From Nitrosospira multiformis (GTDB lineage Bacteria > Pseudomonadota > Gammaproteobacteria > Burkholderiales > Nitrosomonadaceae): a DNA stretch of 64,000 nucleotides. Location of the stretch: positions 372,001 through 436,000 of the forward strand of contig NZ_FOHI01000002.1 in the NCBI RefSeq assembly GCF_900111585.1. Direction: 5' to 3'. The notes beneath the pieces are model-generated. The model made no database searches and was not told the DNA's origin. It saw nothing but the letters and a program-made list of their open reading frames with translations. The translations under genes and the position numbers were made by a program. Below are positions 1-12,845 of the stretch, piece by piece (position 1 is the stretch's first letter; each line of letters opens with the position of its first letter).

Positions 1-75
1 TACTTCCAGGCTGACATCACGTAGCGCGGAAAATGTCCCGAATTGTTTGGAAAGATTACGAATTTCTATGCTCAT
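1..75 (-). CDS. cysA: Sulfate/thiosulfate ABC transporter ATP-binding subunit, N-terminal 25 codons only
   Basis: The reverse strand starts [18 protein letters not shown] and runs off the left edge, so only the first beta-strands of an ABC ATPase are visible; the Walker A motif lies outside. Its ATG overlaps the stop of the upstream permease gene by four bases (ATGA), which implies translational coupling. The identification as CysA rests on its place directly behind cysT and cysW in a sulfate operon. The short visible stretch fits but does not prove it. Confidence 0.85.
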   Translation of the reverse strand, partial: MSIEIRNLSKQFGTFSALRDVSLEV

Positions 76-953
76 TCTTGTATTCCTGTGGTTTCCGGTT
101 TTTCCCCGGTTTTTGATTCAATGATAGTCTTCAATGCCAAGGTGACCAGTGCGAGCAGTGCGAGCAGCGACGCCACGGCAAAGGCGGCCGCGAAGTTATA
201 TTCGTTATAAAGAATCTCGACATGCAGCGGCAAGGTATTGGTGCTTCCCCGGATATGCCCGGATACCACCGATACTGCACCAAACTCTCCCATTGCGCGC
301 GCATTACAAAGGATGACACCGTAAAGCAGGCCCCATTTAATATTGGGAAGCGTTACACGGAAGAATATCTGCCAGCCGTTCGCCCCGAGTACCACGGCCG
401 CTTCTTCCTCTTCGGCCCCCTGGGATTGCATCAGGGGAATCAGTTCGCGTGCAATAAAGGGAACAGTGACGAATATGGTCGCTAGTACGATGCCGGGCAC
501 CGCAAAGATAATCTTGATGTCTTGTTCTGCCAGCCATGGCCCCAGCCAACCCTGCAAGCCGAAAATAAGCACATAGATGAGCCCGGACACGACAGGTGAA
601 ACCGAAAAAGGCAAATCGATGAGCGTGACCAGCAGGTTTTTGCCGCGAAACTCAAACTTGGCAACTGCCCATGCTGCCGCTACGCCGAATACCAGATTAA
701 GCGGAACTGCAATGGCGGCTGCGGTCAAGGTAAGCTGAATGGCGGACACCGCATCCGGCTCGGTAATTGCGGCAATGTAAACATCCCAGCCTTTCCTGAG
801 CGCTTCGTAGAAAACCGATATCAGCGGTATGAAGAGAAAGAGTGTAAGAAAGACCAGCGCAAGCCCGATCAGGGGCCGACGCACCCACGCGGATTCCTCG
901 ATGGGGCGCACGCGACCGGAAGGGACGGGCAACGGAAGAGCAATAGCAGTCAT
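72..953 (-). CDS. cysW: Sulfate ABC transporter permease CysW
   Basis: A 293-residue inner-membrane permease with about six hydrophobic segments. The cytoplasmic EAA loop ([18 protein letters not shown], roughly residues 182-199) docks onto the CysA ATPase. With CysT it forms the channel through which sulfate or thiosulfate delivered by Sbp enters the cytoplasm for assimilatory reduction. It lies 16 bases behind cysT and overlaps cysA by four bases. Length and loop sequence are normal for CysW. CysW and CysT are told apart mainly by gene order and the typical loop wording, so a swap of the two names is the only real doubt. Confidence 0.93.
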   Translation of the reverse strand: MTAIALPLPVPSGRVRPIEESAWVRRPLIGLALVFLTLFLFIPLISVFYEALRKGWDVYIAAITEPDAVSAIQLTLTAAAIAVPLNLVFGVAAAWAVAKFEFRGKNLLVTLIDLPFSVSPVVSGLIYVLIFGLQGWLGPWLAEQDIKIIFAVPGIVLATIFVTVPFIARELIPLMQSQGAEEEEAAVVLGANGWQIFFRVTLPNIKWGLLYGVILCNARAMGEFGAVSVVSGHIRGSTNTLPLHVEILYNEYNFAAAFAVASLLALLALVTLALKTIIESKTGEKPETTGIQE

Positions 954-969
954 CAGGATATCCTCATGC

Positions 970-1806
970 TCATACTGACGATGAACTCCGGCTGCGACTC
1001 CACCATTGCAGCAGGTTGATGATCAGGAGCAACACGAAAGAAATCACGAGCATGACCACGGCGAGCGCCGTAGCGCCTGCATAGTCGTACTGCTCGAGCT
1101 TGGTAATGATCAGGAGCGGCGTGATTTCGGAAATCATCGGCATGTTGCCCGCAATAAAAATAACGGACCCGTATTCCCCGATCGCACGGGCAAAGGCAAG
1201 CGCAAAGCCGGTTATCACTGCCGGAAAAATGGCGGGAAAAATGACTCGCAGGAATGTCTGCAAGCGGTTCGCGCCGAGCGTAGCCGCTGCTTCTTCCAGT
1301 TCAGGTTCGAGGTCTTCCAGCACAGGTTGCACCGTTCGTACTACAAATGGCAATCCGATAAACGTCAGCGCCACGAAGACCCCTGCTGGCGTAAAGGCGA
1401 CCTTGAGGCCAAGCGGCTCCAGATACTGACCGATCCACCCGTTCCCCGCATAGAGCGCTGTCAGGGCAATACCCGCTACCGCGGTGGGCAGGGCAAATGG
1501 AAGGTCTACGAGCGCATCAATCAGCTTCTTTCCTGGAAAGTGGTAACGTACCAGCACCCACGCAACCAGGAGTCCGAATATCGCATTAACCAGCGCCGCT
1601 GCGAATGAGGCGCCAAATGTCAACCGGTAGGAAGCCAGTACTCTTGGTGTCATCACCACATTCCAGAATTCAGGCAATGTGAGCTCTGCAGTGCGAACAA
1701 ATGCCGCGGAGATTGGAATCAGAACCATCAGGCTCAGATAAAGCAACGTAAATCCAAGCGCGAGGTTGAATCCGGGCAGAACGCTGTGTTGTCTGAACGT
1801 GCCCAT
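970..1806 (-). CDS. cysT: Sulfate ABC transporter permease CysT (CysU)
   Basis: A 278-residue polytopic permease, the partner of CysW. It carries the EAA loop ([18 protein letters not shown]) in the last third and a hydrophobic N-terminal segment (about residues 14-36). The ATG start follows the stop codon of the EAL gene by one base (TGA-A-ATG), so the two are translationally coupled. The family imports sulfate/thiosulfate together with CysW, CysA and a periplasmic binding protein, all of which are present here in one transcription direction. Confidence 0.93.
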   Translation of the reverse strand: MGTFRQHSVLPGFNLALGFTLLYLSLMVLIPISAAFVRTAELTLPEFWNVVMTPRVLASYRLTFGASFAAALVNAIFGLLVAWVLVRYHFPGKKLIDALVDLPFALPTAVAGIALTALYAGNGWIGQYLEPLGLKVAFTPAGVFVALTFIGLPFVVRTVQPVLEDLEPELEEAAATLGANRLQTFLRVIFPAIFPAVITGFALAFARAIGEYGSVIFIAGNMPMISEITPLLIITKLEQYDYAGATALAVVMLVISFVLLLIINLLQWWSRSRSSSSV

Positions 1807-1807
1807 T

Positions 1808-2701
1808 TCAGATTCCCGCCGCGTCGATATAGTGTTGAAGCGTTCTGACGTTTCCGGGGGAAGCCTCCGCGCTCAGGTACCTTGTTGCCGTAGCAGGTAG
1901 AAGCAAGTCAAACTCAATCGCCTGCGCCGGGATACCGAGAAAGCGGCCCTGGAGAAGATCAACGCCTGCGCGAACAGCTCCTGTCAATTGCCGTGCTGTT
2001 TCGATCTCACGGAACAAAACCTGCGCGCCAAAGTGATGAATAGCATCCACCAAGGGTCCTGCATCCCCCAGCCTTTGAAGAACCGAGGCTTCCAACCGCA
2101 CTACGTCCGGGTACAGTGGATACAGGCTGGCAAGTTCCGCTACCCAATCGTCGCCGACATCGTTGTGATTGATCGCTATGCGATAGCCGTGCGAGCGGTA
2201 ATTGCTGATCACGTGTTTGAGCAGCTTCCAATTGCGGTTCACTTCAGCCGGAATTTCGATTACCACCCGGGAAGTCTCTACGCCGATGATGTCGAGGATT
2301 CTTTTGAACGCTCGCCCATGATCATCCTTCACGGCTTCAAGAAGGCGTGGCTGTACGGTAACAAAAAGATTGCCCTCATGAGAGCGCCCACTGAAGTAGT
2401 TAAGCACGTGCACTGCGCGGCACAGTCGGTCAAAACGTACCAATGGAGCGTCTCCTTCCCCGAGAGACAGGACTTTCCAGGGCGATAATGGATTTTCCTC
2501 ATTCATGACAGAACGGATATAAGCTGCATGTCCTGCCACACTACGTGTTTTTGCATCGAATACCGGCTGAAATATGCTTGACAGCGAGCAGTTGAAAAAA
2601 TGCCCCATGATGAAACCATTCTCCGCTCGAGTCACCGCATAATCGGTTGCCTCCTGGATGCGCGCCAATTCATCCTTTTCCTGTGATGAAGAAATGCTCA
2701 C
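1808..2701 (-). CDS. Degenerate EAL-domain protein in the sulfate operon
   Basis: A 297-residue soluble protein with an EAL (c-di-GMP phosphodiesterase) fold: FQPVFD near residue 44, then VIEIPAE, NHNDVG, LFREIET and QGRFLGIP in family order. The catalytic residues are largely lost. The EAL signature reads AAY, the Asn of the FxNxxP strand is Val, and DDFG is NDVG. It is therefore probably not an active phosphodiesterase and more likely a sensor or protein-binding regulator. The start is GTG, supported by AGGAG seven bases upstream. It sits between sbp and cysT, touching cysT, which suggests a role in sulfur uptake control. That role is inference. Confidence 0.8.
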   Translation of the reverse strand: MSISSSQEKDELARIQEATDYAVTRAENGFIMGHFFNCSLSSIFQPVFDAKTRSVAGHAAYIRSVMNEENPLSPWKVLSLGEGDAPLVRFDRLCRAVHVLNYFSGRSHEGNLFVTVQPRLLEAVKDDHGRAFKRILDIIGVETSRVVIEIPAEVNRNWKLLKHVISNYRSHGYRIAINHNDVGDDWVAELASLYPLYPDVVRLEASVLQRLGDAGPLVDAIHHFGAQVLFREIETARQLTGAVRAGVDLLQGRFLGIPAQAIEFDLLLPATATRYLSAEASPGNVRTLQHYIDAAGI

Positions 2702-2795
2702 TTTCTATCTCCTTTCAAAAATTTCCTGGACGTCAATTTCCTGAATGTCAGCATGGTGTTTTGTAGTTTTCAGTGCAGACAGTACACTTGTGCTG

Positions 2796-3788
2796 TTATT
2801 TCTGGTAAATCTGATCAAAAGTGCCGCCATCGGCAAAGTGAAGCTTGTGCGCGTTCTTCCAGCCTCCAAACGCATCGTCGATCCTGAACAGCTTGATGCG
2901 GGGAAACTGACTTGCATATTTCGCCGCAATCGCGGCATTGGTTGGACGATAGAAATTCTTCGCGGCAATCTCCTGACCTGTGTCTGAATAGAGATACCGG
3001 AGATAGGCTTCCGCGATGGTACGGGTACCCTTCTTGTCGGCCACCTTGTCTACCACCGCGACCGATGGTTCGGCAAGAATGCTGATGGACGGGGCCACAA
3101 TTTCAAATTTATCGGGTCCGAGTTCCCTGATAGCGAGGAATGCTTCGTTTTCCCAAGAAATGAAGACATCACCGATGCCGCGCTCCACAAATGTCGTGGT
3201 TGAGCCGCGCGCACCCGAGTCCAGCACAGGGACATTCCGGTAGAGCTTCGCTACGAACTCCTTCGCCTTGGCATCGTCGCCGTATGTTCGCTTGCCGTAT
3301 TCCCACGCGGCGAGGTAATTCCAGCGGGCACCCCCCGAGGTTTTCGGATTGGGGGTGATTACGGCGACGCCGGGCTTGACCAGGTCGTCCCAGTCTTTGA
3401 TGTTCTTGGGGTTGCCCTTCCGGACCAGCAGTACGATGGTTGAAGTGTAAGGCGTGCTGTTATGCGGCAAGCGCTTTTGCCAGTCCGCCGGCAGCAGGCT
3501 GGCTTTTTCCGCGATTTCATCGATGTCCTTCGCCAGCCCGAGTGTCACGACATCAGCATCAAGCCCGTCGATGACAGAGCGTGCCTGTTTCCCGGAGCCG
3601 CCGTGAGACTGTTTTACGGCTACTTTTTCTCCGGTCTTGCTCTCCCAATGCTTCGTGAATGCCGAATTGAACTGCTGATACAGCTCGCGAGTCGGGTCAT
3701 AGGACACATTCAATAATGTTTTATCTCCCCAGGCATTGCCTCCCCACAGGAGGATTGCGGTAAGGCTCGTCGTTATCCATGCTTTCAT
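2796..3788 (-). CDS. sbp: Periplasmic sulfate-binding protein
   Basis: A 330-residue secreted protein with an N-terminal signal peptide ([21 protein letters not shown]) followed by the family sequence [17 protein letters not shown]. Later motifs typical of Sbp/CysP include [42 protein letters not shown] and GARGSTTTF. It captures sulfate or thiosulfate in the periplasm and delivers it to CysT-CysW. It is the first transporter gene of the operon, downstream of the porin. Sbp and CysP differ in anion preference and cannot be separated here. Confidence 0.93.
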   Translation of the reverse strand: MKAWITTSLTAILLWGGNAWGDKTLLNVSYDPTRELYQQFNSAFTKHWESKTGEKVAVKQSHGGSGKQARSVIDGLDADVVTLGLAKDIDEIAEKASLLPADWQKRLPHNSTPYTSTIVLLVRKGNPKNIKDWDDLVKPGVAVITPNPKTSGGARWNYLAAWEYGKRTYGDDAKAKEFVAKLYRNVPVLDSGARGSTTTFVERGIGDVFISWENEAFLAIRELGPDKFEIVAPSISILAEPSVAVVDKVADKKGTRTIAEAYLRYLYSDTGQEIAAKNFYRPTNAAIAAKYASQFPRIKLFRIDDAFGGWKNAHKLHFADGGTFDQIYQK

Positions 3789-3849
3789 TTTCGTATTCTT
3801 CCTTTAGGCAAAGTGAAGCCAGTAAGTGAAATCAATAAGTGTCAAATAA

Positions 3850-5490
3850 TCAAAATGCGCTCAATACAACTTCAACGTAAAAAAAGTCCGAACCCCCCGG
3901 GCTTCTACCCAAAGCTGCTATTTGCCGGTTGCGCACAAATTCCCCGCTCGTGAAATGCGAATAACCGATGGTCGTGTCGATGTGTTTCGCCAGCTTGTAG
4001 CGTGCCCGGATGTCGAAATTATGTCCGATAAAATCACCGCTGCTTCCGGTCGCATCCCGATTGGAAAAGCCTCCTCCGTTACTTCCATTGCCTCTGAAGA
4101 GGTTATTGAGGCGGTCGGTATCGCTGGCCAGCCAGTACCAACTGTAACCGCCATCGATCCGCAGGTCCTTGAACGGCTGGAACTCGAGCTTTATCTTGGG
4201 GGATTTGATATTCTCGAAAACGATGTAATCGTCCGCTGACCACGGCCGCGCGAAACCGAAGAACCGTTCGAAGCGGTTATTTACGTTGTCATTGGGATTG
4301 CGATCGCCGCTGGCATAACCGTAAAAGGCGCTGATACGGGGTTTCCACGCGTGTTTGAGCGTATAGCCCAACTCGGTGATGTATGCATGGGCCTGATGTT
4401 CCTGCGTGCCATTCCGCCCGAACTGGTAGATCAGGTTGAAATCGAAGTCCAGGCCCGTATCGCCTATCTTGCCGTATCCCCTCAGGGCGGGTGAATGAAT
4501 ATGACGGTCGATCTCGCCCGTCTTGCTGCCGTCTTGCGTCAGCCCCATATAATAGGGCTGGAGTGTGATGAAATCCGACCATTTGCGCCAATGGCCGATG
4601 GCGCCGTAGAACCATTGGTTCTCGATGCGCTCGTCAAACTCCGTCAGCAGCCGTTGAACAGGCTGGTAGGCCCATAAGTCCCCCTCCCAATCGTTGACTT
4701 CCTGTCCCAGGTTGATGCGAAAACCTTCGAAGGTATTGGTCGTATTGCGCCATTCATTGCGGCCGATCAGACGCCGGTCCAGCGCTTCATAGGCCATGCG
4801 GCCAACGCGCAACCTGAGCGGGCGCTGCTGTTTCAGGTCGTCTTGACCCAGCGCGCCCTTGAAATACAATTCGGCATAGGCCTGGATGAGTTCGTGCTCA
4901 TTGAAATCACGATCATCGGGTGGAAAATGGCCGTTGTAGCGGCGGGAATCCTGGAATTCCACCGCGCCGCGCAGTGGATCGAATATTTCGCGGATTCCGA
5001 AGTAGGCGCGGGAGCGCAGCAGGAAGGGCTGGTCCAGCCTGAGTTCGGTGCGCCGGATATCGTTGCTGCGGAATTCGTAGCGGGTACGATGATCAATGCC
5101 CACATCCAGCCAGTAGATGTCCTTGAAAGCTTCAATCCCGGTTTTGCTCAGGGTGCGCACATAGCGCGGCGGATCGGATTCGGGCTGGGTCGAGTAGCTG
5201 CTGGAAGGCCTGAAGTAGCCCGTCGATTTTTTTTCCTCCTTTGTTGCCGCTGCTGCTGTTTTTCCAGCTGATATATTTCCAGCTGGTGTTGCATCTGATT
5301 TGTTGCTTGCTCCCGAGGGATCGGCCTTTTCTTTTTCTTCAACAGGGACAGCACCATTCTGAGCAAACCTGTTTTCCTGTTCCATCATTTTGAATTTTTC
5401 GGTGTCAATCGTGTTTGCATCTGCCTGAGCTCCGCTCCATGGCAGTATCGTGAGAGCAAACGCAATGACTGTTCCCAGATAAAACTTCAT
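3850..5490 (-). CDS. Outer-membrane porin of the alginate-export (AlgE-like) family
   Basis: The chosen start gives a 546-residue protein beginning MKFYLGTVIAFALTILPWSG, a clear signal peptide, with AGGAG about six bases before the ATG. A longer frame to 5664 exists but has no such start. After a low-complexity linker rich in Lys, Glu, Ala and Ser (about residues 30-90), the body shows alternating amphipathic strands and family sequences such as DHRTRYEFRSND and HELIQAYAELYFKG. This resembles the alginate_exp beta-barrel family. Many such proteins have nothing to do with alginate. Its place just upstream of sbp suggests an outer-membrane channel for sulfate or organosulfur anions, which is inference. 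Confidence 0.8.
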   Translation of the reverse strand: MKFYLGTVIAFALTILPWSGAQADANTIDTEKFKMMEQENRFAQNGAVPVEEKEKADPSGASNKSDATPAGNISAGKTAAAATKEEKKSTGYFRPSSSYSTQPESDPPRYVRTLSKTGIEAFKDIYWLDVGIDHRTRYEFRSNDIRRTELRLDQPFLLRSRAYFGIREIFDPLRGAVEFQDSRRYNGHFPPDDRDFNEHELIQAYAELYFKGALGQDDLKQQRPLRLRVGRMAYEALDRRLIGRNEWRNTTNTFEGFRINLGQEVNDWEGDLWAYQPVQRLLTEFDERIENQWFYGAIGHWRKWSDFITLQPYYMGLTQDGSKTGEIDRHIHSPALRGYGKIGDTGLDFDFNLIYQFGRNGTQEHQAHAYITELGYTLKHAWKPRISAFYGYASGDRNPNDNVNNRFERFFGFARPWSADDYIVFENIKSPKIKLEFQPFKDLRIDGGYSWYWLASDTDRLNNLFRGNGSNGGGFSNRDATGSSGDFIGHNFDIRARYKLAKHIDTTIGYSHFTSGEFVRNRQIAALGRSPGGSDFFYVEVVLSAF

Positions 5491-5612
5491 TCCTCTCTCC
5501 TGTCTCGTCCTTCCGGTTGCCCGGTCAAGGACAGATGTAATCTGTTTTATTTGGCCTCCAGTCATTTGGTCGGCTTTTATGCCTGCGGCTTTCCGCTCTT
5601 GCATTATTCCCT

Positions 5613-5834
5613 TCACTTTCTCTGGCCGGCCTCGGTACGCACCATCCGGATTTTTTCCCGGCACTCTATCTGGGTAATCTTGCCGTCATGAATTACCACC
5701 TCCACCGAGCCATATTCGATATTTGCAATGGCATACAGAATTCGTTGTTTAACGTCCACGGGTATCCGTCTGCCGGATTGTCCGGACCCATAATGCTTTT
5801 CTTCCAGCTCAATAATTTCAGGGGTGGCCGACAT
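5613..5834 (-). CDS. Small YezD-like (DUF2292) protein
   Basis: A 73-residue protein starting MSATPEIIELEE. Its core reads RILYAIANIEYGSVEVVIHD followed by GKITQIECREKIR, the pattern of the YezD/DUF2292 family, small proteins often found beside sulfate-assimilation genes. A TTG two codons upstream is possible, but the ATG at 5834 is preferred; neither has a strong ribosome site. It is the first gene of the sulfate operon, diverging from ttcA. The molecular function of the family is not established. Confidence 0.75.
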   Translation of the reverse strand: MSATPEIIELEEKHYGSGQSGRRIPVDVKQRILYAIANIEYGSVEVVIHDGKITQIECREKIRMVRTEAGQRK

Positions 5835-6096
5835 GGTCAAAACGGTTGCGGAGTTTCTGGAAGCGACACGTTACCAGTGCCGTTTTATAATTCAAACTAA
5901 TATCATTTGATTTGCTTATCTGTTTTTTGTATATACAGCGTGATCGTTGATACATGCGCAGGTAATTGGGGCGGCACTGTCCAAACCGCATCCAATCTGG
6001 GAAAATTACTCGTGCAGTTTTTCAGAAGTCGAGATTGAACCCGAGCCTATGGGGGCGGGAACCGATGAGTATCTTGAGAAAGAGGTTGCAGCGGGA

Positions 6097-6993
6097 ATGG
6101 GAATAGGAATAGAAATGTTGTCCAGAAAGGAGCAGCATAACGCCAACAAACTGCATAAGCGGTTGAGGCGGCTTGTCGGGACGGCGATTGCTGATTTCAA
6201 CATGATCGAGCCTGGAGATCGGGTAATGGTGTGTCTCTCGGGCGGAAAGGACAGCTATGCCCTGCTCGATATCCTCCGCAGCCTGCAGGCGCACGCAGTC
6301 ACACAATTCGAGCTGATTGCGGTAAATCTGGACCAGAAGCAGCCGGGCTTTCCGGAACACGTGTTGCCGAACTATCTTACGTCCATCGGCATGCCTTTCC
6401 GCATTGTCGAGCAGGATACATATAGCGTGGTGAAGCGCCTGATACCGGAGGGGAAGACCACTTGCAGCCTTTGTTCACGCTTGCGCCGCGGGGTTCTGTA
6501 TCGCGTGGCAGGCGAACTGGGTGCAACGAAAATCGCGCTGGGCCATCATCGCGATGATATTCTTGAAACCCTGTTTCTCAACCTCTTTCATGGCGGCAAG
6601 CTGAAAACCATGCCGCCCAAGCTGGTAAGCGATGATGGCAAGCATATCGTCATCCGGCCGCTTGCCTACTGCAAAGAGAAGGACCTGGCCGCCTATGCGG
6701 AAATGGAAAATTTCCCGATCATCCCCTGCAACCTGTGTGGCTCACAGAAGAATATGCAGCGCCAGGCGGTAAAGGAAATGCTGCAGCAATGGGATAAAAA
6801 GTTTCCCGGCAGGCTGGAAAACATGTTCAGTTCTTTACAGAACATCCAACCCTCACATCTGCTCGATTCTTCGCTTTACGATTTTAATGGGCTCAAAACC
6901 GGGAACGGGCCGCTCGCCGATGGCGACAGGGCATTCGACCCCGAACCCTTCGAGCCGGGTATGGAAGCACTCCTGAACCTCAACAAAGAGTGA
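6097..6993 (+). CDS. ttcA: tRNA 2-thiocytidine(32) synthetase TtcA
   Basis: An ATP- and Fe-S-dependent enzyme that thiolates cytidine 32 of some tRNAs. Visible are the PP-loop [15 protein letters not shown], the cysteine pair [10 protein letters not shown], the [16 protein letters not shown] motif, and CNLCGSQKN, which supplies a further cluster cysteine. The open frame extends back to a TTG at 5947, but family length (about 300 residues) favours a start just before the KEQHNANKL segment. ATG codons at 6097 and 6115 both fit, and 6115 has AGGA six bases upstream. It diverges from the sulfate operon, a natural neighbour for a sulfur-transfer enzyme. Confidence 0.93.
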   Translation: MGIGIEMLSRKEQHNANKLHKRLRRLVGTAIADFNMIEPGDRVMVCLSGGKDSYALLDILRSLQAHAVTQFELIAVNLDQKQPGFPEHVLPNYLTSIGMPFRIVEQDTYSVVKRLIPEGKTTCSLCSRLRRGVLYRVAGELGATKIALGHHRDDILETLFLNLFHGGKLKTMPPKLVSDDGKHIVIRPLAYCKEKDLAAYAEMENFPIIPCNLCGSQKNMQRQAVKEMLQQWDKKFPGRLENMFSSLQNIQPSHLLDSSLYDFNGLKTGNGPLADGDRAFDPEPFEPGMEALLNLNKE

Positions 6994-7054
6994 AAAATCT
7001 ATTAAATTCGGCCAACCTGCAACTGGTGGACAAACCAAGTAAGGCACTCCTCAA

Positions 7055-8464
7055 ATGAGAAAATCGACCGGATCAGTTTCGCAACCAGCTTCGCTGTCAG
7101 TTTCACCGCTGTCAATTTCACTCTGGCTGGTTTTTATCGGCTTGCTGGTCATTGCGCTGCCCGGCTATCCGGCTTTGCCTTTCAGTGACACCAAAAATGG
7201 TGTGCCGACCCTGGCGCCGGTGCTTCAGGATGTGACCCCGGCGGTCGTCAATATTTCCGTAGTGACGCGCTCGGCTATAGAAGAGAATCCCTTGTTTCGG
7301 GACCCTTTCTTCCGCCGCTTTTTCAATCTTCCCGAGCAGGAGGCCCGGCCGGAGCGCAGTGTCGGCTCAGGCGTGATCATGGATGCGGGCAAGGGTTATG
7401 TCGTCACCAACTACCACGTGATCAAGGATGCGCAGCAGGTGGTGGTGACACTCAAAGACAGGCGCCAATTCCAGGCAAAGCTGGTGGGAACGGACCCGGG
7501 CACCGATATTGCTCTGCTGAAAATCGATGCCAAGAACCTGAAGGCACTGCGCCTCGGTGATTCCGATCTGCTCAACGTCGGGGATTTTGTCATCGCGATC
7601 GGGAATCCGTTCGGCCTGGGGCAAACGGTAACTTCGGGCATCGTCAGCGCATTGGGAAGAAGCGGGCTGGATATCGAAGGCTATGAAGACTTCATCCAGA
7701 CCGACGCCTCCATCAATCCGGGCAACTCCGGCGGGGCCCTCATCAACCTCAAGGGGGAACTGATCGGCATCAACACCGCCATCATTGGTCCCGCAGGCGG
7801 CAACGTCGGCATCGGCTTTGCGGTTCCCAGCGTGATGGTGAAGGCAGTCCTCGATCAGATCCTGCGCTTCGGCGAGGTACGCCGCGGCAGGCTGGGCGCG
7901 AGCAGCGAAGATATTACGCACGACCTGGCGGCCTCACTGGGATTGCCTTCCACGGAAGGCGCCATCATCAGCGCGGTCGAGCCGGGATCACCCGCCGAAA
8001 AAGCCGGGGTGAAACCGCGTGATGTGATAGCGACTGTCAACGGAAAACCTGTGCGGAACTCGATTGATTTGCGCAACAAGGTTGGACTGATGCCCATCGG
8101 GGAGACGCTGGATCTCGGGCTGATCAGGAATGGGAAGCGGCTGACTGCCAAAGTAAAGATCGCCAAGCTGGCGGAGGTTGCCAGTGCAGGTGCGGAGGCC
8201 GTGCCGGAGGTCTCAGGCGCAACCGTGGCGAACTTGAAACCTGGCGCCCACCGGGGAATTGAGGGCGTGATGGTAACAGACGTGGAAGTCAATAGTCCTG
8301 CCTGGCTGCGGGGCATCCGGCCGGGCGACCTCATCATTGGCGTCAATCGCCGGCAGGTCCGTTCGGTTCAGGAGTTGCTTGCTGCTCTCAAGGCCAGCAG
8401 TCAGGGACGCCTCACTCTAAGCCTGATACGAGGCGACTTCAGGGTGACTATCAGGATCAGGTAA
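7055..8464 (+). CDS. degQ: Periplasmic Do-like serine protease (DegQ/MucD type)
   Basis: A 469-residue HtrA-family protease. An N-terminal membrane or signal segment (residues 18-40) is followed by a trypsin-like domain with the triad His121 (TNYHVI), Asp151 (GTDIALLK) and Ser225 (GNSGGAL). Two PDZ domains follow, at about residues 275-375 and 385-469, with the second ending the protein. These enzymes remove or refold misfolded envelope proteins. The long hydrophobic N-terminus could be a cleaved signal or an anchor. It lies 61 bases after ttcA in the same direction; co-transcription is possible but no specific link is implied. Confidence 0.93.
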   Translation: MRKSTGSVSQPASLSVSPLSISLWLVFIGLLVIALPGYPALPFSDTKNGVPTLAPVLQDVTPAVVNISVVTRSAIEENPLFRDPFFRRFFNLPEQEARPERSVGSGVIMDAGKGYVVTNYHVIKDAQQVVVTLKDRRQFQAKLVGTDPGTDIALLKIDAKNLKALRLGDSDLLNVGDFVIAIGNPFGLGQTVTSGIVSALGRSGLDIEGYEDFIQTDASINPGNSGGALINLKGELIGINTAIIGPAGGNVGIGFAVPSVMVKAVLDQILRFGEVRRGRLGASSEDITHDLAASLGLPSTEGAIISAVEPGSPAEKAGVKPRDVIATVNGKPVRNSIDLRNKVGLMPIGETLDLGLIRNGKRLTAKVKIAKLAEVASAGAEAVPEVSGATVANLKPGAHRGIEGVMVTDVEVNSPAWLRGIRPGDLIIGVNRRQVRSVQELLAALKASSQGRLTLSLIRGDFRVTIRIR

Positions 8465-8609
8465 ATCCGTTTCCTGAAATATCCTGAAACTGAATCGCTT
8501 CCGATAGTCTCTTTAGCCGCTCACCGACGCTTCAAAATACATAGTCTCTCGCTTTCCTTCCGGGCTCGCTGGAGGCGGCCCTCACCCACGGGAATGCCCG
8601 AGTTCGCGG

Positions 8610-11245
<2,636 letters not shown>

Positions 11246-11276
11246 AGATACGAAAACCGGAACTCGAGGATTGCCG

Positions 11277-11789
11277 ATGAAAAAAATCCTGTTGCTTACA
11301 TGCTGTCTTTTGCTCGCGGCTTGCGGCTTTCAGTTGCGCGGCACCGCGGCGCTTCCGTTTGATACGCTTTATATTTCCTTCCCGCAAGGACATCCCATCG
11401 GTACCGATCTCCGGCGCCTCGTTCGGACGGGCACCAGCACCCGTCTCGTTGACAACCGGAAAAAAGCCGAGGCCATACTGGAGATTCTCAGCGTCACCAA
11501 TGACAGACAGATCATGTCCGTATCAGGCGGGGGGCGCGTTCTGGAGTTTGAACTGCGGTATCGGGTTTCCTTCCGGCTGATCGATGCCAAAGGGGAGGAA
11601 CTCATTCCTACCAATGAACTGATGCTGCGTCGAATCATGCCTTTTACCAATCAGCAGGTGGTCGCCAAGGAAGGGGAAGAGGCACTGCTCGTGCGGGAGA
11701 TGCAGAGTGACTCGGCAGATCAGATCGTGCGGCGCCTTGGAGCAGTCAAGGTGGCGGAACTGAATAAGTCCCCACAGGTGAATCCCTGA
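11277..11789 (+). CDS. lptE: LPS-assembly lipoprotein LptE
   Basis: A 170-residue outer-membrane lipoprotein. The signal peptide ends in the lipobox LLAACGFQLRG, with CGFQLRG being the hallmark of LptE. It plugs the LptD barrel and helps insert lipopolysaccharide into the outer leaflet. The ATG at 11277 is preferred over a TTG two codons earlier because GAGGA stands six bases upstream. The leuS-lptE-holA order is conserved in many proteobacteria. Its partner lptD lies in this same window at 22.8-25.6 kb. Confidence 0.93.
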   Translation: MKKILLLTCCLLLAACGFQLRGTAALPFDTLYISFPQGHPIGTDLRRLVRTGTSTRLVDNRKKAEAILEILSVTNDRQIMSVSGGGRVLEFELRYRVSFRLIDAKGEELIPTNELMLRRIMPFTNQQVVAKEGEEALLVREMQSDSADQIVRRLGAVKVAELNKSPQVNP

Positions 11790-11828
11790 CCGTTGGCGCC
11801 TGTGTTGCGGTAACCTGAAGGCGAAGGC

Positions 11829-12845
11829 ATGCGTATTGCGCCCGAACAGCTTGCGCGGCATCTCGATAAACAGCTTGCACCGCTTTATACGGTATCCGGC
11901 GACGAATTACTTCTGGCAATCGAAGCTGCCGACCTGATTCGTACAAAAGCGCGTCAGGGCGGGTATATCGAACGGGAGATTTTCAACGTCGATAACCACT
12001 TCAACTGGACAGAGCTGGAACGGTGCAGCAGCAACCTGTCGTTGTTCGGCGAAAGACGTATAATCGATCTGCGCATCCCCTCGGGCAAGCCGGGCAATCA
12101 GGGCAGCGCCGTTTTGGAGAAATACTGCCGCGCCCTGCCGCCAGATACCGTCACACTTGTCACCCTGCCCCGGATCGACCAGCAAGGTGCGGCAACCAGA
12201 TGGTTCAAGGCGCTTGATGCAGCAGGAGCAGTCATTACGGTTTATCCGGTAGAACGCGGGCGGTTGCCCGACTGGATAGGCCAGCGGCTGACCATGCAGG
12301 GGCAGAATGCCGACATCGACACGCTACAATTTCTTGCCGACAAGGTAGAGGGCAATCTGCTCGCAGCCTATCAGGAACTCAAGAAACTTGCGTTGCTTTA
12401 TCCGCCCGGAATACTGTCGTTCGAGCAGGTGAAGGATGCCGTGCTCGATGTCGCCCGTTATGATGCATTCAAACTATCCGATGCAATGGTTGCCGGGGAT
12501 GCCGCGCGCTATACGCGCATCCTGGAGGTTTTGCAGGGTGAAGGCATGGCATTGCCGCTGATCGTCAATACGCTGGCGGGACAAATCCGCCTTCTTGTCG
12601 CGATTCGTACCGGACTCGACACAGGGAAACCGCCGGGACAATTGACCAGCCAGTCTCGAGTATGGCGGGACCGGCAGAAAATAATGGAGAACGCCGCTCG
12701 CCGCTTGAACCTTGAACAGTTGGCATCGGCGTTGTCACATGCCGCTAAAATAGACAGAGTCAGCAAGGGCGTTGCAAGCGGCGATCCCTGGGATGAGTTG
12801 CTGCAACTGGGTTTGCGTTTTGCGAAGATCGGGCAGCGGCGGTAG
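11829..12845 (+). CDS. holA: DNA polymerase III subunit delta
   Basis: A 338-residue clamp-loader subunit that opens the sliding clamp for the replicative polymerase. It begins MRIAPEQLARHLDKQLAPLYTV as in the family and contains the conserved LYTVSGDELLL and RIIDLRIPSGKPG segments. A helical C-terminal collar domain follows from about residue 215. A GAAGG sequence precedes the ATG. The position downstream of lptE is the usual one. The protein is complete. Confidence 0.95.
   Translation: MRIAPEQLARHLDKQLAPLYTVSGDELLLAIEAADLIRTKARQGGYIEREIFNVDNHFNWTELERCSSNLSLFGERRIIDLRIPSGKPGNQGSAVLEKYCRALPPDTVTLVTLPRIDQQGAATRWFKALDAAGAVITVYPVERGRLPDWIGQRLTMQGQNADIDTLQFLADKVEGNLLAAYQELKKLALLYPPGILSFEQVKDAVLDVARYDAFKLSDAMVAGDAARYTRILEVLQGEGMALPLIVNTLAGQIRLLVAIRTGLDTGKPPGQLTSQSRVWRDRQKIMENAARRLNLEQLASALSHAAKIDRVSKGVASGDPWDELLQLGLRFAKIGQRR

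Noticed and set aside
1006-1608. 200-codon plus-strand frame inside cysT
   Set aside because: It is antisense to a well-supported permease, rich in Arg, His and Gln, and without recognisable domains.
2705-2968. Minus-strand frame overlapping the 3' end of sbp
   Set aside because: Most of it lies inside sbp in another frame and it has no family resemblance.
5491-5664. N-terminal extension of the porin gene
   Set aside because: It overlaps the yezD-like gene, precedes a clear signal peptide and lacks any matching ribosome site.
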